Counted from the first letter of the stretch, positions 1-12,515 are shown. The stretch: 64,000 nucleotides of DNA from Triatoma infestans (GCA_011037195.1 JAAEAF010000123.1:124001-188000), one strand, 5' to 3'. Notes: a model not told the origin generated them from the letters alone. Made by a program: numbers and translations.

Positions 1-912
1 AATGTTGAAAGTTTACGGGAATAATTGTTTGAACCGTTCAAACGTTTACATATGGGTAAACAGTTTAAAAGTGGTCGTGTAAGTGTCTGTGACGAGCAAC
101 GAAGTGGACGTCCGGTTGAAGTTGCTACTTCCTCCATGAATCTCGCATTACCGCGTTAATTCAGGACAACAGGCGTATTACTGTTGAACTAATAGCTGAA
201 GAAGTGCACGCGAGTGTTGGAACTGTCCATAACATTATTCAAAATAAGCTGTAGTACAAGAAAACTTGTGCGAGATGGGTTCCAAGACAACTTACGGATG
301 CCCACAAAGAGTCCAGGTTTTAAATCAGTCAAGAGTTGAAAGAACGATGTTTAATTGAAATAGAATTTTCCAGTAGAATTGTAACATGTGATGAAACATG
401 GATACGCCATTTCGAACCAGAATCTAATCGTCAAAGCCTTGAGTGGAAGCATACCGGTTCTCCCACTCGAAAGAAATGACGATCCAGCCGTCTGCAGGTA
501 AAGTCATGCTTACAATATTCTGGGATTAGCAGAGGCCTATTTATTATCAGTATCTCGAAGATCAACGAACTATCAACAGCCAGTATTACAGTGATATGCT
601 CACAAACAAAGTAAGGCCTGCCATTCGAATGAAACTTCGTGAACACTTGACTTTAACACGGCACAGTTAACTCAAGAAACAATTCAAAATGTGGGGTGGG
701 AGATCCTTCCACATCCCTACAGCCCTATCGGACTTCCATTTGTTTGGACACCTTAAAGAGGCTGTACGTGGGAAACATTTTAAGAAGTTAAAAATCCGGT
801 GCACAAGTGGCTTCCAGATCAACCCAAAGAATTTTATGCCAGAGGCATACTCAAATTAGAAGAAAGATGGGACAAGTGTATAAATGTTGCTGGAGACTAT
901 GTTGAAAAGTAG
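1..912 (+). pseudogene. Mariner-family transposase pseudogene, 5' cut by window edge
   Basis: Frame-hopping translation gives recognisable mariner transposase blocks in order: a helix-turn-helix part (YGNNCLNRSNVYIWV), the linker (EVHASVGTVHNIIQ, ARWVPRQLTDAHK), the first catalytic block CDETWIRHFEPES followed by RQSLEWKH, then QPSAGKVMLTIFWD and the C-terminal HLFGHLKEAV, ending at a TAG near 910. Mariner transposases cut and paste DNA at TA sites with a D,D34D triad. The stretch that should hold the second catalytic Asp (around 645-665) and the PYSPDLAPSD block (around 712-735) both carry deletions, and several frameshifts and stops interrupt the frame. It cannot encode an active enzyme. 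The family assignment is firm; the subfamily is not resolved. Confidence 0.88.
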
Positions 913-949
913 CCAAACTTTTGTATTGATTAAATAAATCATCACGAGC

Positions 950-974
950 ATTTGTCTCTTACTTGACCCTCATA
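950..974 (+). repeat. Probable right terminal inverted repeat of the mariner copy
   Basis: About 40 bp after the transposase stop, the reverse complement reads TATGAGGGTCAAGTAAGAGA. This resembles the outer end of mariner elements whose termini begin TACGAGGG. The left end lies outside the window, so the inverted repeat cannot be confirmed directly. Confidence 0.5.
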
Positions 975-3900
975 TGTTAGGTACACAAAATAATGAGCTA
1001 CCACTTTTATTTGCAACAATTCACTAAAAAATCATTAAGGGGACTTTTAGGAATTGGTGGGGTTATTTTGACCGAAGCTATAGTGTTAGATGCAGTGATT
1101 GCATATTAACGGGATTCTAATTTCATTCGTTAAAAATGTTTTTTTCTCGTACTCAGGTGACCACAAATCATGTCTCTTACTAGAAGCAAGAGTAACTAAT
1201 ATTAGTTTCCAACAAAATAACTTTGTTTTTACATCAATGAAAGAAAATAAAATAAAAATCTATTGAGAAAAACTCGCTAAATTCTCTTATTGCAGCTTTT
1301 ACAATTTTAACTGTCAAATTTTTCTTTACAATCAAAATTTTAGCTGGCCTTAACATTTCTTACTAATCCAGGTGGTGGGGGATTGTATTTGATCGTTTTT
1401 CAGGGACAAGAGTTTGATTCAATGTCTCTAGATACATTGAATGATACGTGGGGCTGAAATCACTCCCCACCCCAAGTTCACAGCAATTTTCCCTCAAACT
1501 CGTAAGGGGGGCAAACTAGAAGGAACTGGAAGGAGAAGTTCAGCCACCTGTATATAAGCGCTTGTAATTCTAAAGAAGAAATCATTATTTGAATCACTGT
1601 CAAACCGACAACATACTTTCACTGTGCCAGTCAGTCTGCCACTCTCTTCTCACGCTACCATACATTCTCTTTTCTATAATATTATAGTGCAAAGTCCGTC
1701 ATTTTGCACTTAATATATACAGTGTTCAGTAAGTCTAAAGTTACTTAACCGAAGTATTTCTCTTCCGACCAACCCATCCTAAACATTCTACTACATTTAC
1801 TATGACAGCGCCCAGCAAAACTTGCAACAATAGTTTAAAGTTAAACATAATTCACATTTTCGTACATTTCGAAAATTTAGCTCGACCACAATACTTTCTC
1901 TTACCAAAGTTTTTGAGAAAAAAATTATTCATAGAAAAGCTGTGATATTAAGCTTTTCTTTGAAATGCCCTTTAGAATAAATCTTCCTTTTTCAACTACG
2001 TGAACAAACGGAAAAAACAATTAACTGTAACGTAAAAGTGACCTGTTTAAAGAAAATATTGCCAATTTTTATATTTAGAATTGAGTTAAGGAAGAGCCCT
2101 ATTTAAAAAAAAAAAAAAAGGCGGCTAACATCAAAAACTGGATAATTATTTTGTAAAAAATAATAAATAAAAAAGTTTAACCTAAAATAAAAATAAAATA
2201 AAAAGTACATAACTTTAATAGGGTGCTGCGATCTACAGGTAGCTAACAGAAAGACTGAACTCTTCGTGACCTGCAACTTCCGCTACCAGATTACTAGTTT
2301 CCTAAAAACCACCTTCCCCTTCATTCAACCCTCTCCACCGCCACGTTTTTCTTTCTTTGCCACCTTTCCACTTCGCTCCTAATTCACTTATTCTCTTGTC
2401 CTTTATTATATTTAAATATATATATATATTCCCCTGTACTATTTAATATCGTATTAATTTCCGGCGAGATTTTCTATTACTGTGGGAACGACTTTTAATT
2501 TTTTACATTTTTTTTTTTTTTAAATCAACGTTATTGAAATATTGTTTGATAACTATCCAGATTCTTGAATACTTCCGGCATTTATGACCTATATTTGTTT
2601 GAAAACTGAAACCACGATGATGAAACACTCACAGGATTTCTCTCTCTGCAATTTATATAATTGTATATAACCAATTTTTCTAGTAAATTTCAATTTTTCC
2701 TGAATTTTTAGTTGTCTTCAGTAACATACTGAACCAACTTTTAAAAAACGAAACTCTTGAAGGAAGCTCTCCAAAATTCCCTTAAATCTAAACTTAATAA
2801 AACGTATTTTCTTGAGGGATCAGAATACTTCCTCTTATCAGCAATAAGAGAAAGTAAAAACACACTAATGCACACATCTAACCTAACCGAACATATTCTG
2901 TCCAATAATATACATTTGAAATCCAACAAATACGTGCGCCTACAAACATACTATAGTTTATTTAACAAAAGCTACAGTAAATAATAACATATTTCTAAAA
3001 TCTTTATAAAATTACAGTGATGGGCTACAAAATGTTCTATAGATGATGGGAGGCTCAATATTCCGACCATCCTTATCAATAAAACAACACTCATACATGT
3101 TGGAAATCTTCCTCTTCATTACAGTCTACATGTAAGGCGGCTACGTCCACACGGCTAGTCTACACGTTCAGTCTTGCATTGCAGGCAGGACTGATTAGGC
3201 AAAACAGTCAATTGTTTTTAATAACAGATAAAATTCAATGCAAACAGACTGTGCCTGTGTCTATTGAATTTTTAATATTTGACTAAAAATATGCTTGTTT
3301 TTCTGTATTAAGTGATACTATTTTTTCAGTCCGAATGTTGAGGCAAAATGTTCTATACATTTTACTATTTACACATTCAGGTTTGCCTCAAAGGCAAAAC
3401 TCTTCAGCCATTTATTAAAGATCCGCCACAACTGACTCAAGGCATGCATTAGACGCACAAAAAATGTGTAAGAAATTGCATAAGAAATTCTGTTTTGCCT
3501 CATGCTAGAGTCCATTTTGTGGTAATGATTTCATAAAGAGGCCGACCCGTTCCATTCCTCCTGGGCTCACTTTCCTTCCCTCCTCCCACAAAATAAAGTT
3601 TCAGTGTGTGCGAGCATAATGAGCCCTCCAAAGAGTAACCTGGAGTGCCCAGCACACTGCTTCTAGAAAAGATGCTTAATCTCATATGCCATTTTCTAAT
3701 GGTGTCAACCAACTTACTGCAATCACAACTCTATTTTTATTAGTAGCCACACCTTTATACAATGGAAGTATATATCGTTCGGATTATATTATTATCCCGA
3801 TATAAAACTGAAGGGATAATTAAATACTTATGGAAATAATAAACGAAGAAAATTTATCTGCAGCAATTTGTGAAAAAGGAGAAAGAGGTCAACGGCCAGT

Positions 3901-4836
3901 AAACATCACCGGCTGGCAGTTTTTATAGTAGAATCGAATTTCAATTTAGAATATTTTCTTTATTACGTCACTGTATGGACAATAAAGCTGACGGATTGCC
4001 AGATATTTCGTTTTTTTTTTTATAATACGTACATAATATTTAAAGACTTGCCTGCAATCTATCTAATAGTACTCTCCTTTGTGTACGTACCGTCCTGCCG
4101 CCCGAAAAGCAAGAAAAACTTGAGAAAATAATAATATAAAAAATAAGTAAGCATAAAACATTTCTGGAATATACCCAAAACAAGACGGAGAGCTTTTAAC
4201 GAAATGAAAGTTTCTTTTTTTTTAAACTTCGCTATAAACTTTTTTTTTATTGTTTTTTTTTATTTATTTTTATTTCTTTATATTTTTATACTTTTATCTT
4301 AATGCCGTCTAATATTCATTTCTTTAACTGTGGTTCTGGTAACTTTAACCTTTAGGATATTAGAATTTTAAACGGCTATAAAGTCAAATCCACTGCTAAC
4401 TTAAATGGTGTGAAACATTCACACGACTTTCTCTTACGCAGTGAATCACAATTATAAAATTTAGAAATATTCTTTGACTTGGATATTTTTCTTTTGTCAT
4501 AAACATTAATTCAGAGGTAGTGTAGTAGGGTACAATTATCTACTCAAGGCAGGTGTAATAATGGAAATGATTATACTGAAGACCAAAAGAAGAGAGCGCC
4601 GATAGCATTGAACAAACTTATTTAATGCCAAAAATTATGCACAACTCAATAAAAATCAATTTTTCCGGAAAAATATATCAATCAAGAAAAATCGTTGGAG
4701 CTACTGTCAAGAAAATCCGCGCAAAAGTGGGAAAATAAAAAACAATGTAAAGCGCAATTCCGGTAGATGGACTGGTACAGTGATTGTATCTAAACGGAAC
4801 CTCTAGTTTGAGCTACCTGCCAGTTTTACTTTCTCT
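975..4836. other. AT-rich non-coding stretch, no gene recognised
   Basis: No open frame here shows a recognisable family, and the short ORFs look like chance. It contains A/T homopolymers (2104-2119, 2508-2521, 4010-4020, 4242-4270) and short traces of the dominant repeat terminus around 2610-2645 and 4408-4440, where variants of TGTGAAACATTCACACGA occur. Confidence 0.6.
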
Positions 4837-5303
4837 TACCCCCCCTAGTAAGAGCAAGTATTGCGATCATGTCAAATTTTCGATTATCGAGTTTTCACTG
4901 GTAAATACAGTTTTGAGGTCCACTGAGTACGAAAATGGTGGGGTTATATTTTTCCATTAAATATATTGTCAAATTCCAAGTTGAAGAAAATTGATTGAGC
5001 GGAAGTGCGTTTTTACTCAGCATTTTTTTTTCCGGTTTGCTGTGATTTTCTTTATTAAAAATACCGACGGATTTCATTAAATTTGGTGCAACCAAGTATA
5101 AATACAGGGACCTATCACTCTGTTTCGAAACATTTTTCCGATAAATTTCGTTAGAATTTTTAGTTTTCCTTAAAAAACGTGGTTTTACTAAGTTCATTGA
5201 AGACGACTAAATATCTAATAAGTATTATAAGTTTAAACAAAATTAATCAATGACAACTAAGTAAACTGCAGTAAGAAAAAGTCGTGTGAGTGCTTCAAAC
5301 TTG
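4837..5303 (+). repeat. Dominant interspersed repeat, near-complete copy
   Basis: It opens with CCCCTAGTAAGAGCAAGTAT, then the diagnostic TGTCAAATTTTCGA, GAGTTTTCACTGG and GGTCCACTGAGTACGAAAA. It continues with the internal GGAAGTGCGTTTTTACT and GATTTCATTAAATTTGGT, and closes with GTAAGAAAAAGTCGTGTGAG before 5303. The same blocks recur in the same order at many places in the window. It has no coding capacity. Confidence 0.8.
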
Positions 5304-5362
5304 ATTTAATCCATTTTGATAGAAAAAAAAACGGATCCGCGGACCTCAAAACATATACCAGA

Positions 5363-6580
5363 GCAAGAGAAAAAGTTCTCGGCTTAGCCCATAGACAGCA
5401 CTGCTACAAATGAAATTACTGTTTTGTAATGTTGGCACATTTCTTGCAAAAATAAATACCAAATGTGAATTTGATGAGACAAATAGTTTGTTTTATAGGG
5501 CTGTTTAAAGTAAGCGTGTTGTGTGTTTTTGGCAACATGAATAAACTTGAATACCGTTCTGTCACGAAATTCTTCGTGTTGGATGGTTTATCGCCAACAG
5601 AAATTCATCCAAAGTTGGTGAAAGTGTATAAGGAGTTTGCACCTTCGTTGTCAACAGTAAAAAAAAAGATGGGCAGTTGGGTCTAAACGTGGTCGTACAT
5701 CGATTGAAGATGATCCAAAAACTGCAACTACTGAAGAAAATATCGAGAAGATACACAATATGGTTCTAGATGATTGACGATTAAAGATGTATGAGATAGC
5801 TAAGGCTGTAGGCATCTCAGAAGAAATAGTTCGGCACATATTACACGAAAAACTCAATATAGAAAGCTTAATGCAAGTTGAGTGCCGCATTTGTTAAATG
5901 CTGATCACTAACAAATGAGAGATCGAGTTTCTCAGCAATTTTGTGCCATTTTAAGAAGAATCCAACCGATCTTCTGTACCCATTTGTTACGAGGGATGAA
6001 ACATGGGTTCACCACTTTAGCTGAGTAAAAACAATAGTAGAAGCCGATGGCTCTGCACCGAAGAAAGCAAAGACAATTTCCATCGGCATTCCAAAGGGAT
6101 TCTTTTAATTGACTACCTGCCAAAGGGTCATACAATTAGGCACCCCTTCGCACAACTTCTTAACCTGCTAGATGAAAAAATTAGAGAGAAAATGCCTGGT
6201 TTGTAAAAGTAAAAAATCCTCTTTCACCAAGAAAATGCACCCACCCACAAAGGCACTTTGGTAATGGGAAAATTAAGGGATTTGATATATGAATTGTTAG
6301 GACATCCTCCCTATTCGCCAGATTTGGCTCCCTCTGACTTTCATCTATTCCCAAACCTTAAAATTTGTGGATGGAAAACGTTTTGGGTCAAATGAAGAGG
6401 TGGATGGAATAGATATTTTGAAGACTTTTCAGATTCGCACTTCAGTGACGGAATCCAATTATTGGAGAAAGTTGGTCAAAGTACATTGAACTAAAGGGCG
6501 ACTACATTGAGAAATAAATGCATTTCTAAAATAAATAAAAAACTCATTTTCACTACTAGACCGAGAACTTTTCACCTTGC
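5363..6580 (+). mobile_element. Mariner element with both terminal inverted repeats
   Basis: The left end (5363-5386, GCAAGAGAAAAAGTTCTCGG) matches the reverse complement of the right end (6557-6580, GCAAGGTGAAAAGTTCTCGG) with few mismatches. The AAGTTCTCGGTCTA core resembles the AAGTCCCCGGTCT termini of irritans-type mariners. The 1.2-kb length with a transposase in between is normal for the family. The element sits about 60 bp past a copy of the dominant repeat. Confidence 0.85.
5537..6517 (+). pseudogene. Mariner transposase pseudogene
   Basis: The start MNKLEYRSVTKFFVLDGLSP fits the mariner N-terminal helix-turn-helix domain. Downstream, across frame changes, come EENIEKIHNMVLDD, the first catalytic block RDETWVHHF (about 5993-6017), LFHQENAPTHKG (about 6221-6256), GHPPYSPDLAPSDFHLF (about 6300-6350) and a C-terminal GDYIEK before TAA at 6515. 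The second catalytic position reads Glu in HQENAP where the family has Asp, and stops and frameshifts interrupt the frame, so the copy is inactive. The start was chosen because it is the first ATG after the left terminal repeat and matches the family N-terminus. Confidence 0.88.
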
Positions 6581-8371
6581 CCCCCCCACATCCGGTGAAA
6601 ATTTAATTTCGAAAAGTTGTCTCTATCGCAGTACATCGAAAAAGACAAGAAATGACATTACAAATGAAACTATCAAATAATAGTCGAATTAAAATGGAGA
6701 ACTTATTAATGTGATGGTAAATGTAGTTGAAAGGTGTAATTATTGTAGGTTCCTTATGGGCTGGAAGAGGTTGTATATGGTCGGCCATCCATGGTAATAG
6801 TAGAATGAATCTGAGAGCCGAGAGTTTGTATTTGTGTGTGTGATTGTTTGTGAAACTGTATATATCACACCTGGTGGGGCGCGAAGCTTATACATTGCAC
6901 TAATGAATACAGTAATAATTTATCAAACAAACTGGTTCAAGCCTAGGTGCCACACTCTCCCAACTGAGAGTTGGCGGGGGTTGTCGCCCACCGCCGACCG
7001 AGTAAGAGATTCTAAACTATTAAAGTGAAGTGCTGATGGTGGGGGTTAGCATGCATGAACCTGAACATTTCTCTGCTCCCCCACCATCCAGAAAACAATT
7101 CACTAATCCTTAAACCCCCACACCCAGTTATTTCAGTTCCTCTTCACTTTCTCTTGTACATAAATATATGCACACCAAAATTTCACTTTACATAACCGCT
7201 ACGTTCACACAGCACAGTAAAACTAAGAAATTGTTACACTAACTCCTACAGCAAACTTGTATCTTCCCTATTCTATCCTTGCCATCGTTCCCATAATGTG
7301 GTTTAGGACATTTAACTTATTATTTTATTGTGTATTGGAGTGGCAACACTGAGCGATATTGGAAGGTTTTGCAATTTTTTTGACTTTTCTCTAACTCAGT
7401 AAGTGGCAGTATGGCGATCTGTCAAATTTTCAAAATGAAATTTTCACCAGTAATACAAGTGATACTTTGGGTATGATAAAGTGGTTTTGTGTGAGTGTGT
7501 GTGTGTATGTGTATGTATGTCTGTAAGTGCGTAACAATAATTTAAAAACGAAAAATCGCGAGAAACGAAAAAAGCTCGGACTTGATATTCTGTTATTACT
7601 ACCAAATCATCTTCTCGAGAAGATTGGTTAAAATTGGGTCCTTCTATGATTACCTCTGGCGTTATACGGACAGTTCCAGAATAGATGGTATGTCTGGAGC
7701 TGCGGGCTATTTTGAGACAGGAGATAAATTTTCCTCGAGTTATATGGCGCTCTGTACTCAAATGTTAAGCTTGTTTGCAAATATTAGTGTTAGTAAAGTC
7801 TATATTATTACTTCTGTAATTAACAGTGTATTTTGATGTATTTAATAAACAATATAACAACACAGAGTTGTTATTTCGTAATTTAACAACTATTATTTGT
7901 AATTAAATTTGAACACAAATTTAGTTAAGTTCATTAAAATATATTTAGATGTTAGAATTTAGCAATGCTGAAAATTTAATCACTCAACTACTGTGAACAT
8001 TCTCATTTAGTTACGTCTGCAGGCTTTTGGTAAAGTTTCAGCAGCTGGAAGTAAATACAAAGCTCTGGTATAATTGCGTCTACGGTCTCTTTTTACATTA
8101 CCCCATTCTTTATATAGTACTCCATTTTAAGGAGTAAAGGAGTCTCATGCGAGCTGATAGTTTCCTTTAGAGCAGTGTTATTCAACTTTATGTTGTGGAT
8201 CACCACCAATTTATCTGGTATAGTGAGGGATGATAAATGACTAGCCTAAATGATTAGAATGAGATTGCAGGGATAGATGGAAGTTTTTGTATTTGGTTCT
8301 GGCAACTAGACTGACAAAAGGAATTTCAAGATCTGAGTTTCTGGTTAGGTTAGAAAACTTTGAAACTTTGA
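6581..8371. other. Non-coding interval with a repeat fragment
   Basis: No gene was recognised. From about 7385 to 7600 there is a truncated plus-orientation copy of the dominant repeat (TGTCAAATTTTCAAAATG, ATTTTCACCAG, a TG-rich tract at 7491-7530, AAAAACGAAAAATCGCG, CTTGATATTCTG). The rest is AT-rich with no structure I can name. Confidence 0.55.
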
Positions 8372-8745
8372 AGGGTGTCAGACTTTAGAAATTAAGTTTT
8401 CACCGGTAATAATGTTTTGTGGTCCCTTGAATACGAAAAAATAGTGAATGGTGTGTGTGCGTGTATCTGCCTGTGTCCGTATGTTAACAGAATATCACAA
8501 AAACGGAAAGTCGCCAGCTGGCTATTCGGTCTAGGCCACAATACATGCATCTGACAAGAAGGTTGTGGCAAAATCCGGAAGTACGATATTAAAGGAATGT
8601 TTTTTCCTACTTTTTTGTGATTTTCTAAAAAATGATTCCGATTTTCTTTAAAATTCGTATATGGTAAATCGGAGAGAGATGTCGCATGTTTTTTGAAATT
8701 AATACATATCGTCCCATAATTGGCACAAAATAGATTGAAGTATGC
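8372..8745 (+). repeat. Dominant interspersed repeat, 5' two-thirds
   Basis: Recognised by AAGTTTTCACCGGTAATA, GGTCCCTTGAATACGAAAA, the TG-rich tract at 8450-8465, ACAAAAACGGAAAGTCGC, AATCCGGAAGTACGA and CCGATTTTCTTTAAAATTCG in the family order. The open frames on the opposite strand are incidental. Confidence 0.75.
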
Positions 8746-8811
8746 AGTACAGTTCACTAACAACTATACAACATCTGTACTACGATAAATTACGAAAATA
8801 ATGTATCACTA

Positions 8812-8890
8812 TTTTTTTTTTTTTAATTTAAGGCGCGTCAACATCTATGCTCATTAGCGCCCGGAGCCTTCTCAGTGCACTGCAATGTAT
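8812..8890 (+). repeat. Three-copy GGTCATTAGCGCC repeat, fragment 1
   Basis: After a T-run it reads TTAAGGCGCGTCAACATCTA, CTCATTAGCGCCCGG and CTTCTCAGTGCACTG. The same blocks occur at 44263-44450 and 55468-55605. Possibly a SINE or the tail of a longer element; no tRNA-like promoter boxes were confirmed. Confidence 0.7.
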
Positions 8891-9390
8891 CACTATTATC
8901 GCTATTATAATTTCTTTTCTAAACCTCTACCTCGAGCTATCTCACCGGATATATGGGTGAGTTGCCGCCCTGTACGGGAGGTACGCCGCGCTTCATAAAA
9001 AATCAACAATTATTCATTGTCCAAGACTGTATCCTAGAAACACTTTATTATAGACTGAACGCTTATTATTGATACATAAGAGGACTTACATTACTAAAAA
9101 AAAAAGCATTAAAACACATTTATAGAAATGTCTAAGCCTAACAGCACGAGCAGGTTGAAAGCAATGTAACTGTGTGGTGTTGTTAAACATAGTTTGTGAA
9201 TTAAACTAAGCTAAACTTGAACACTTGAAGCTGTTATAAACATAAATTTAAATTACATTCAGAAAGTAAATTTAATCTTTACCTACTTTGCACAGAAACT
9301 TTTTTTCCCCTACGCTATTCAGCCATTCAGCGTCTCGCGGCGCAGTATAAAAGAAATAGGTTGCGCTGGCGATTGATGTTGTTGGTTTAA

Positions 9391-9771
9391 TTAGATATCC
9401 AGGGGGCACATTAGAAAAATCTTGGACGCCAGGTATTTTGAAGGTGTCTGGATTGTGTCTGTGTCTGGACGCCAAGTATCTGGATTTTCATAGCTGATTC
9501 CAGGTAAGGGTTTTGTAGGCTGCAAGTTAGTTTGAGGTGTGGTGATGGTTTTACTTGATGGAGAATGTTGCATTTGCCTCGAATCTTCTGGTAGGCACAC
9601 AACAATATCCCATACTGAAAATAAATGAGTTTCTGTTGAATGAATAGATTCAAGTGGCTTTGAAGTCATTAGTAACATTGCCAACACTTGCTGCTTTGTT
9701 CCAAGCGTCGCAAAATCAAAGGTCCAATCCGATACCGAGTCAGTTTGCGCCAAATGTGCTGTTCGATTCAA
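9391..9771 (-). CDS. Unrecognised 126-aa open frame
   Basis: It begins MNRTAHLAQTDSVSDWTFDF and contains HLFSVWDIVVCLPEDS and a Pro/Thr/Ser-rich middle. It is longer than chance frames around it and somewhat less AT-rich, but I recognise no domain. The neighbouring minus frame below 9391 continues with readable sequence (TTSIASATYFFYTAPRDAEW), which may be the same decayed coding region after a frameshift. It could be a fragment of a mobile-element protein or nothing. No splice or promoter evidence was found. Confidence 0.2.
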   Translation of the reverse strand: MNRTAHLAQTDSVSDWTFDFATLGTKQQVLAMLLMTSKPLESIHSTETHLFSVWDIVVCLPEDSRQMQHSPSSKTITTPQTNLQPTKPLPGISYENPDTWRPDTDTIQTPSKYLASKIFLMCPLDI

Positions 9772-10729
9772 GTGTTACTTACACTCTTCGAAATTTTCTT
9801 CGAGTTTTTTAAAAACTTGTTTATGGATGAAAGATTAAAGCCATTGTTAAGCACTGTTCAAAAGCGCAACAATGAACTACACAGTAAAATTAAGTCTAAA
9901 ATACATGTTGGTTACAGTTCAATACTTGTGGCATGTATACCGGACAGAAAAAAGAGCGGCCTGTAAACCGGATCGAGGTGAGGCATCTTTCCCACTTTTA
10001 TAGGGGAGAGTTGCCGTACCACGTGATAGGCTAATCATGAAAAGAAAGATGGCGTTAACACAGCCAGAACATTCTACCAGATGCTACGCTTAGTACTAAC
10101 ACCAAAATTACGCAAGGGTTAGCGATAGGCCTGCAGAAACAATTTTAATATAAGGCATTAGAAATATCGTATGGCAGGATTGTCTGCTTATCTTACATAT
10201 AACTCTAAAACACAGTTGGTAATCACAAAACTTGAATTTACGTATTACACTAGTTCACTAGAGCGCGCCCCGCACCTACACTACGCATTACATTGCAGTC
10301 TAGCGATAACTAGAAAGGAATTACTATACTGTCTAATACCAAACACCAAATTCCATATCACTTTTATCTGAAACTTTTTCCCGGGAAAATGGATTTTTAT
10401 GGGGGGGGGGGTCTGGTGAAAAGTAACGTTAAGCTTTTGTCTAAAGTTCAATGTGATTCAACTCAATGTGATTCTATAATGTTCAGTTCAATGTGATTCT
10501 ACAACTTATATGCCTAATATTAATATATCTACGAATCTTTACCAGAATTCCAAATGTGAAGAAAATCGGTATATCGCAAGTGCAATTTTACAGAATATGT
10601 TTCCTGAGTTTTCTGAAATGATCTAGAAAACGACTACAACGATTTTTTCAAAGTTGGAATGTTAAGTGTACAGATATATAAACCTATCATTTTTATTTGA
10701 AACATTTTTTCACAAATAAATTAATTTTA
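9772..10729. other. Non-coding interval
   Basis: No gene was recognised. A G-run at 10402-10411 and pieces of the dominant repeat (CGATTTTTTCAAAGTTGGAA near 10640, then ATTTGAAACATTTTTTCACA near 10695) are visible. Confidence 0.5.
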
Positions 10730-10944
10730 GACGGTTTTGCGATATGTTTCTGGTGGCGTTAAATTTCAATTTAGGGTTCGGTTCTATGTTAGTAATGGCG
10801 CACTCTTCACTTCACTTCCTTACGTGCCTGGGTTCACAGATGGTATTAACCCCACCACCACCACCCCCCCAGCCATCACTATATTTATGTTAGGACAATT
10901 GAGCATATTTGAAGTGTAAAGAAAAGCTGTCATTGTATATATAA
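10730..10944 (+). repeat. Repeat segment with TATGTTAGGACAATTGAGC tail, copy 1
   Basis: It contains GACGGTTTTGCGATATG, GGCGCACTCTTCACTT, a CCACCACC tract and ATTTATGTTAGGACAATTGA. Similar arrangements occur at 40350-40560 and 55715-55900, each joined to the 3' side of a dominant-repeat copy. The Helitron below is inserted at its right end. Confidence 0.65.
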
Positions 10945-10957
10945 CTAGCTAACTCGA

Positions 10958-10973
10958 CCACGCCTCGCTGTGG
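10958..10973 (-). repeat. Helitron 3'-terminal hairpin
   Basis: Minus strand CCAC AGCGAGGC GTGG, a 4-bp stem, sits nine bases before the terminal CTAG. In Helitrons this subterminal hairpin marks the 3' end of the transferred strand. Confidence 0.8.
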
Positions 10974-11059
10974 CTCAATCTGATTTTTAGGAAAGTAAAT
11001 AGAAGTATTATAGTTAACATAGATTCAGCAACAAAACACCATTCACGTTAATACCCTAC

Positions 11060-12350
11060 TTTGCGTTGCTGTGAACTGAAAGGGAAGAAAGAAAAAATCT
11101 TATTAACTGAAAGTCTTTTTTTTATTGTAAAGCTAGTGAATGGACTACATTTTTTTGTTTGTCCGTTTTCTGCATAAACATAAAGATCAGATGGATTACC
11201 GACTCTGGAGCATGCGACATATAATTGCCCATACAAATTCGTTTTCTAAATTCAAACCGCACACTTGCAAAGTTTGTCCTTGCGCTTTATTGATAGTCCT
11301 AGCGAACACAAGGCGTATTGGAAATTGAAGTCGTTTGAACGGCATATCTGTCGGAATGAGTCATATTCGTGGAAGTAGTACGAATTCACCTTTATGAGGT
11401 CCAATGAGAATTGTTGCTTCAATTAGATTATTCATCAATTTTTTAACTAGTGATCGTTTACCGTTGCTTAACTTTGGCTGATTGATATTTCGGAGTAATA
11501 TAATTGGCACTCCAAATTTTCAAATTTAGAATGTGAGGTGGTAATCCGGGAACATCGAGTGAATTAAGAAATTCCATTGGAAAATTCACTACTTCACTTT
11601 GGTCCCTCACGAGTCAATGGATTTGTACGTCACTGTTTCACCTGCAATTCTGTTTAGACTGATGTTGTTCATATCGAGTATGTCGACATTTTTAGCCGCT
11701 AGAATGGCTCTTCCGCTTAACCATGCGTGATTTTGATAATTTGTTTCGATGCTTTGGAATACCTTGTCTACTAATTCTTCTTTGAATGTACAATGTTGCA
11801 GAAATTAGATGGGAAGGTGATTTTTCCCGTTTCTGGATTTGTAGGAGCAGTGCCGTTACCGAGTTCGAGTAATTGACTTGAAAATATGGCAGCTGTTGGA
11901 CCGTTTTGAAGTTGATCTCTCATATTCGTTGTTAAATGATTTATTTTTTACTGGCTCCAAAGAGATGAATATTTCAAGCAGGCATGCAATTCATCAGCTG
12001 GTGTTGAGCGAGGTATCACTGGAAGCGTTTGCCTGAAGTCATCGGATAGTAACACCAATATGCTCCACCAAATGGAACCTGATTATTTCGCAAGTCTTTA
12101 ATGTATGGTCTAATGCTTCCAATGACATCTTATGAGCCATTGTACACATATCCCATACAATGATTTTGCACGCCCGGAGAACCTTTCTCATTCCTGATGT
12201 TTTAGAAATGTTATATGTTGGGTTTTCTGTGAAGTGCATGTGTAGTGATAGTTTACGAGCTGAATGTGCTGTTCTACCTCCTTCCATCAACGTAGCAGCA
12301 ATACCTGAAGAAGCAAGTGCTAACGCAATATGGCCGTTTGATCGGATTTT
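11060..12350 (-). pseudogene. Helitron helicase pseudogene, C-terminal half
   Basis: Reading minus-strand frames from 12350 downward gives AKIRSNGHIALALASSGIAAT, MEGGRTAHSARKLSL, MHFTENPTYNISKTSG and ACKIIVWDMCTMAHKMSLEA (the DE[A/C] box region, with Asp then Met in place of the usual Asp-Glu). Later come INKAQGQTLQVCGLNLENEF and LYVACSRVGNPSDLYVYAENG near the C-terminus. These are the Pif1-like helicase motifs of eukaryotic Helitrons. The P-loop block that should precede AKIRSNG is absent because the coding region abuts repeat sequence at about 12355. Frameshifts lie between the blocks, so it is dead. Confidence 0.87.
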
Positions 12351-12366
12351 AGCTAGGATTTTAGCC

Positions 12367-12515
12367 CGGAATTTCCCGTTTCCGTGGGAATTTCGGAATA
12401 GAGGTAGTTATAAGTAGTTGAGAAAGAGGTCCAGAGAGAGCGCCACCATTGAACGCGTCTGAGTCTATTTCTGCCAACCTCGCGAAACGCACGGAATTTC
12501 CCGTTTCCGTGGGAA
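12367..12515. repeat. Duplicated 24-bp block inside the Helitron
   Basis: CGGAATTTCCCGTTTCCGTG plus GGAA occurs at 12367-12390 and again at 12492-12515. Each copy contains the near-palindrome TTCCCGTTTCCGTGGGAA. About 100 bp of non-helicase sequence lies between them. Confidence 0.85.
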
